DNA from: Collybia mongolica
Lineage: Eukaryota > Basidiomycota > Agaricomycetes > Agaricales > Clitocybaceae
Direction of reading: 5' to 3'
NCBI GenBank assembly: GCA_013420905.1
Contig: JAAXNY010000012.1
Coordinates: forward strand, 1 to 64,000
Length of the DNA stretch: 64,000 nt
Positions within the stretch are counted from its first letter, which is position 1, and each line of letters begins with the position of its first letter. This document shows positions 63,836-64,000 of the stretch, in pieces. The notes beneath the pieces are model-generated. The model made no database searches. It saw only the letters and a program-made list of their open reading frames with translations, and was not told the origin of the DNA. The position numbers were made by a program, and so were the translations under genes.

Positions 63836-64000
63836 ATGGCCACGACAACAAAATCGACCATTGTGTTACCGCAGCACCAAGGACTAAAAACAAAATTATG
63901 ATCAGCCAAAACTTCGCCCAAGGAGAGCAAGGCTAGGGCAGCGAAAAAGGCCGCGCTGCAGGGGGCCCATGCTCATGCCTCCAGGAAGACGAGGACATCC
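63836..64000 (+). CDS. RPL25: 60S ribosomal protein uL23 (L23a/L25), 5' end
   Basis: The last exon in the window encodes SKARAAKKAALQGAHAHASRKTRTS up to base 64000. This matches the basic N-terminal extension of fungal uL23 just before the conserved FRRPKTL block, which would follow outside the window. uL23 sits at the exit of the ribosomal tunnel. An ATG in good context lies at 63836, behind a pyrimidine-rich leader typical of ribosomal protein genes. An intron starting GTGTTACC at 63863 and ending at ATCAG (63905) or CCCAAG (63920) joins the two parts. Only the second acceptor keeps frame. Start and splice site are tentative. Confidence 0.6.

Noticed and set aside
63657..63893. Minus-strand ORF opposite the uL23 start
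   Set aside because: Antisense to a recognisable ribosomal protein exon and its pyrimidine-rich leader; no motif.

Overview
The window looks like a transposon graveyard from a filamentous basidiomycete, probably an Agaricomycete. Introns are short (about 49-70 nt) with GT...CTNA...AG signals. DUF6532- and DUF6533-type genes sit at the right edge. The mobile-element repertoire (chromoviruses, other Ty3/gypsy lineages, a DIRS-type tyrosine-recombinase retroelement, Tc1/mariner, hAT, a LINE tail) fits this group. No rRNA, tRNA or CRISPR was seen.

Layout: 1-55078 is almost entirely nested insertions. The oldest recognisable substrate on the left is a DIRS-type element (pieces at 15551-15728 and 41532-44670). 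Element B1 (Ty3/gypsy, minus strand, ending at 15546 and running off the left edge) lies in its gag gene. Element C (Ty3/gypsy, plus strand, 15729-41527, 4-bp TSD CCGC) inserted 178 bp further on. A second copy of the B family, B2 (18786-33020, minus strand, two LTRs that read identical, TSD CCGG), then inserted into the gag of C. B1 itself received a chromovirus A in its LTR (604-6693, TSD GATCC) and an intact Tc1-like element in its pol (7134-8741, TA target). To the right lie a USP-like peptidase gene (45016), a LINE 3' tail, a B-family LTR (D) split by chromovirus E (48196-54836, TSD ACAAT), and a decayed hAT transposase (55079-57531). From about 58500 onward the content is host-like: a single-pass membrane protein, a DUF6532 gene, a DUF6533 gene start, and the beginning of a ribosomal protein uL23 gene at the right edge.

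The most unusual feature is that two different Ty3/gypsy lineages, B and C, carry spliced protein-coding genes on the strand opposite to gag-pol, between pol and the polypurine tract of the 3' LTR. B2 has two (8 exons/520 aa and 6 exons/360 aa by my models). C has one (3 exons/677 aa). The larger B2 gene and the C gene both encode a six-cysteine Zn(II)2Cys6-like cluster, and in both an intron ends just before a Tyr-Pro pair upstream of the first cysteine. Antisense orientation explains how introns survive retrotransposition. B and C share the same tRNA-type primer binding site, a similar polypurine tract and 4-bp CCG-type target duplications. The chromoviruses A and E instead show the 10-11 nt LTR/PBS complementarity of self-priming elements. 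All four gypsy elements have candidate -1 slippery heptamers, two per element in B.

Preservation differs by age. A, B2 and the Tc1 element look young and intact. C is young by its LTRs but its pol is broken. E, D and the DIRS element are decayed, with in-frame stops that are all TGA and often align with arginine codons, as expected for deamination of methylated CpG.
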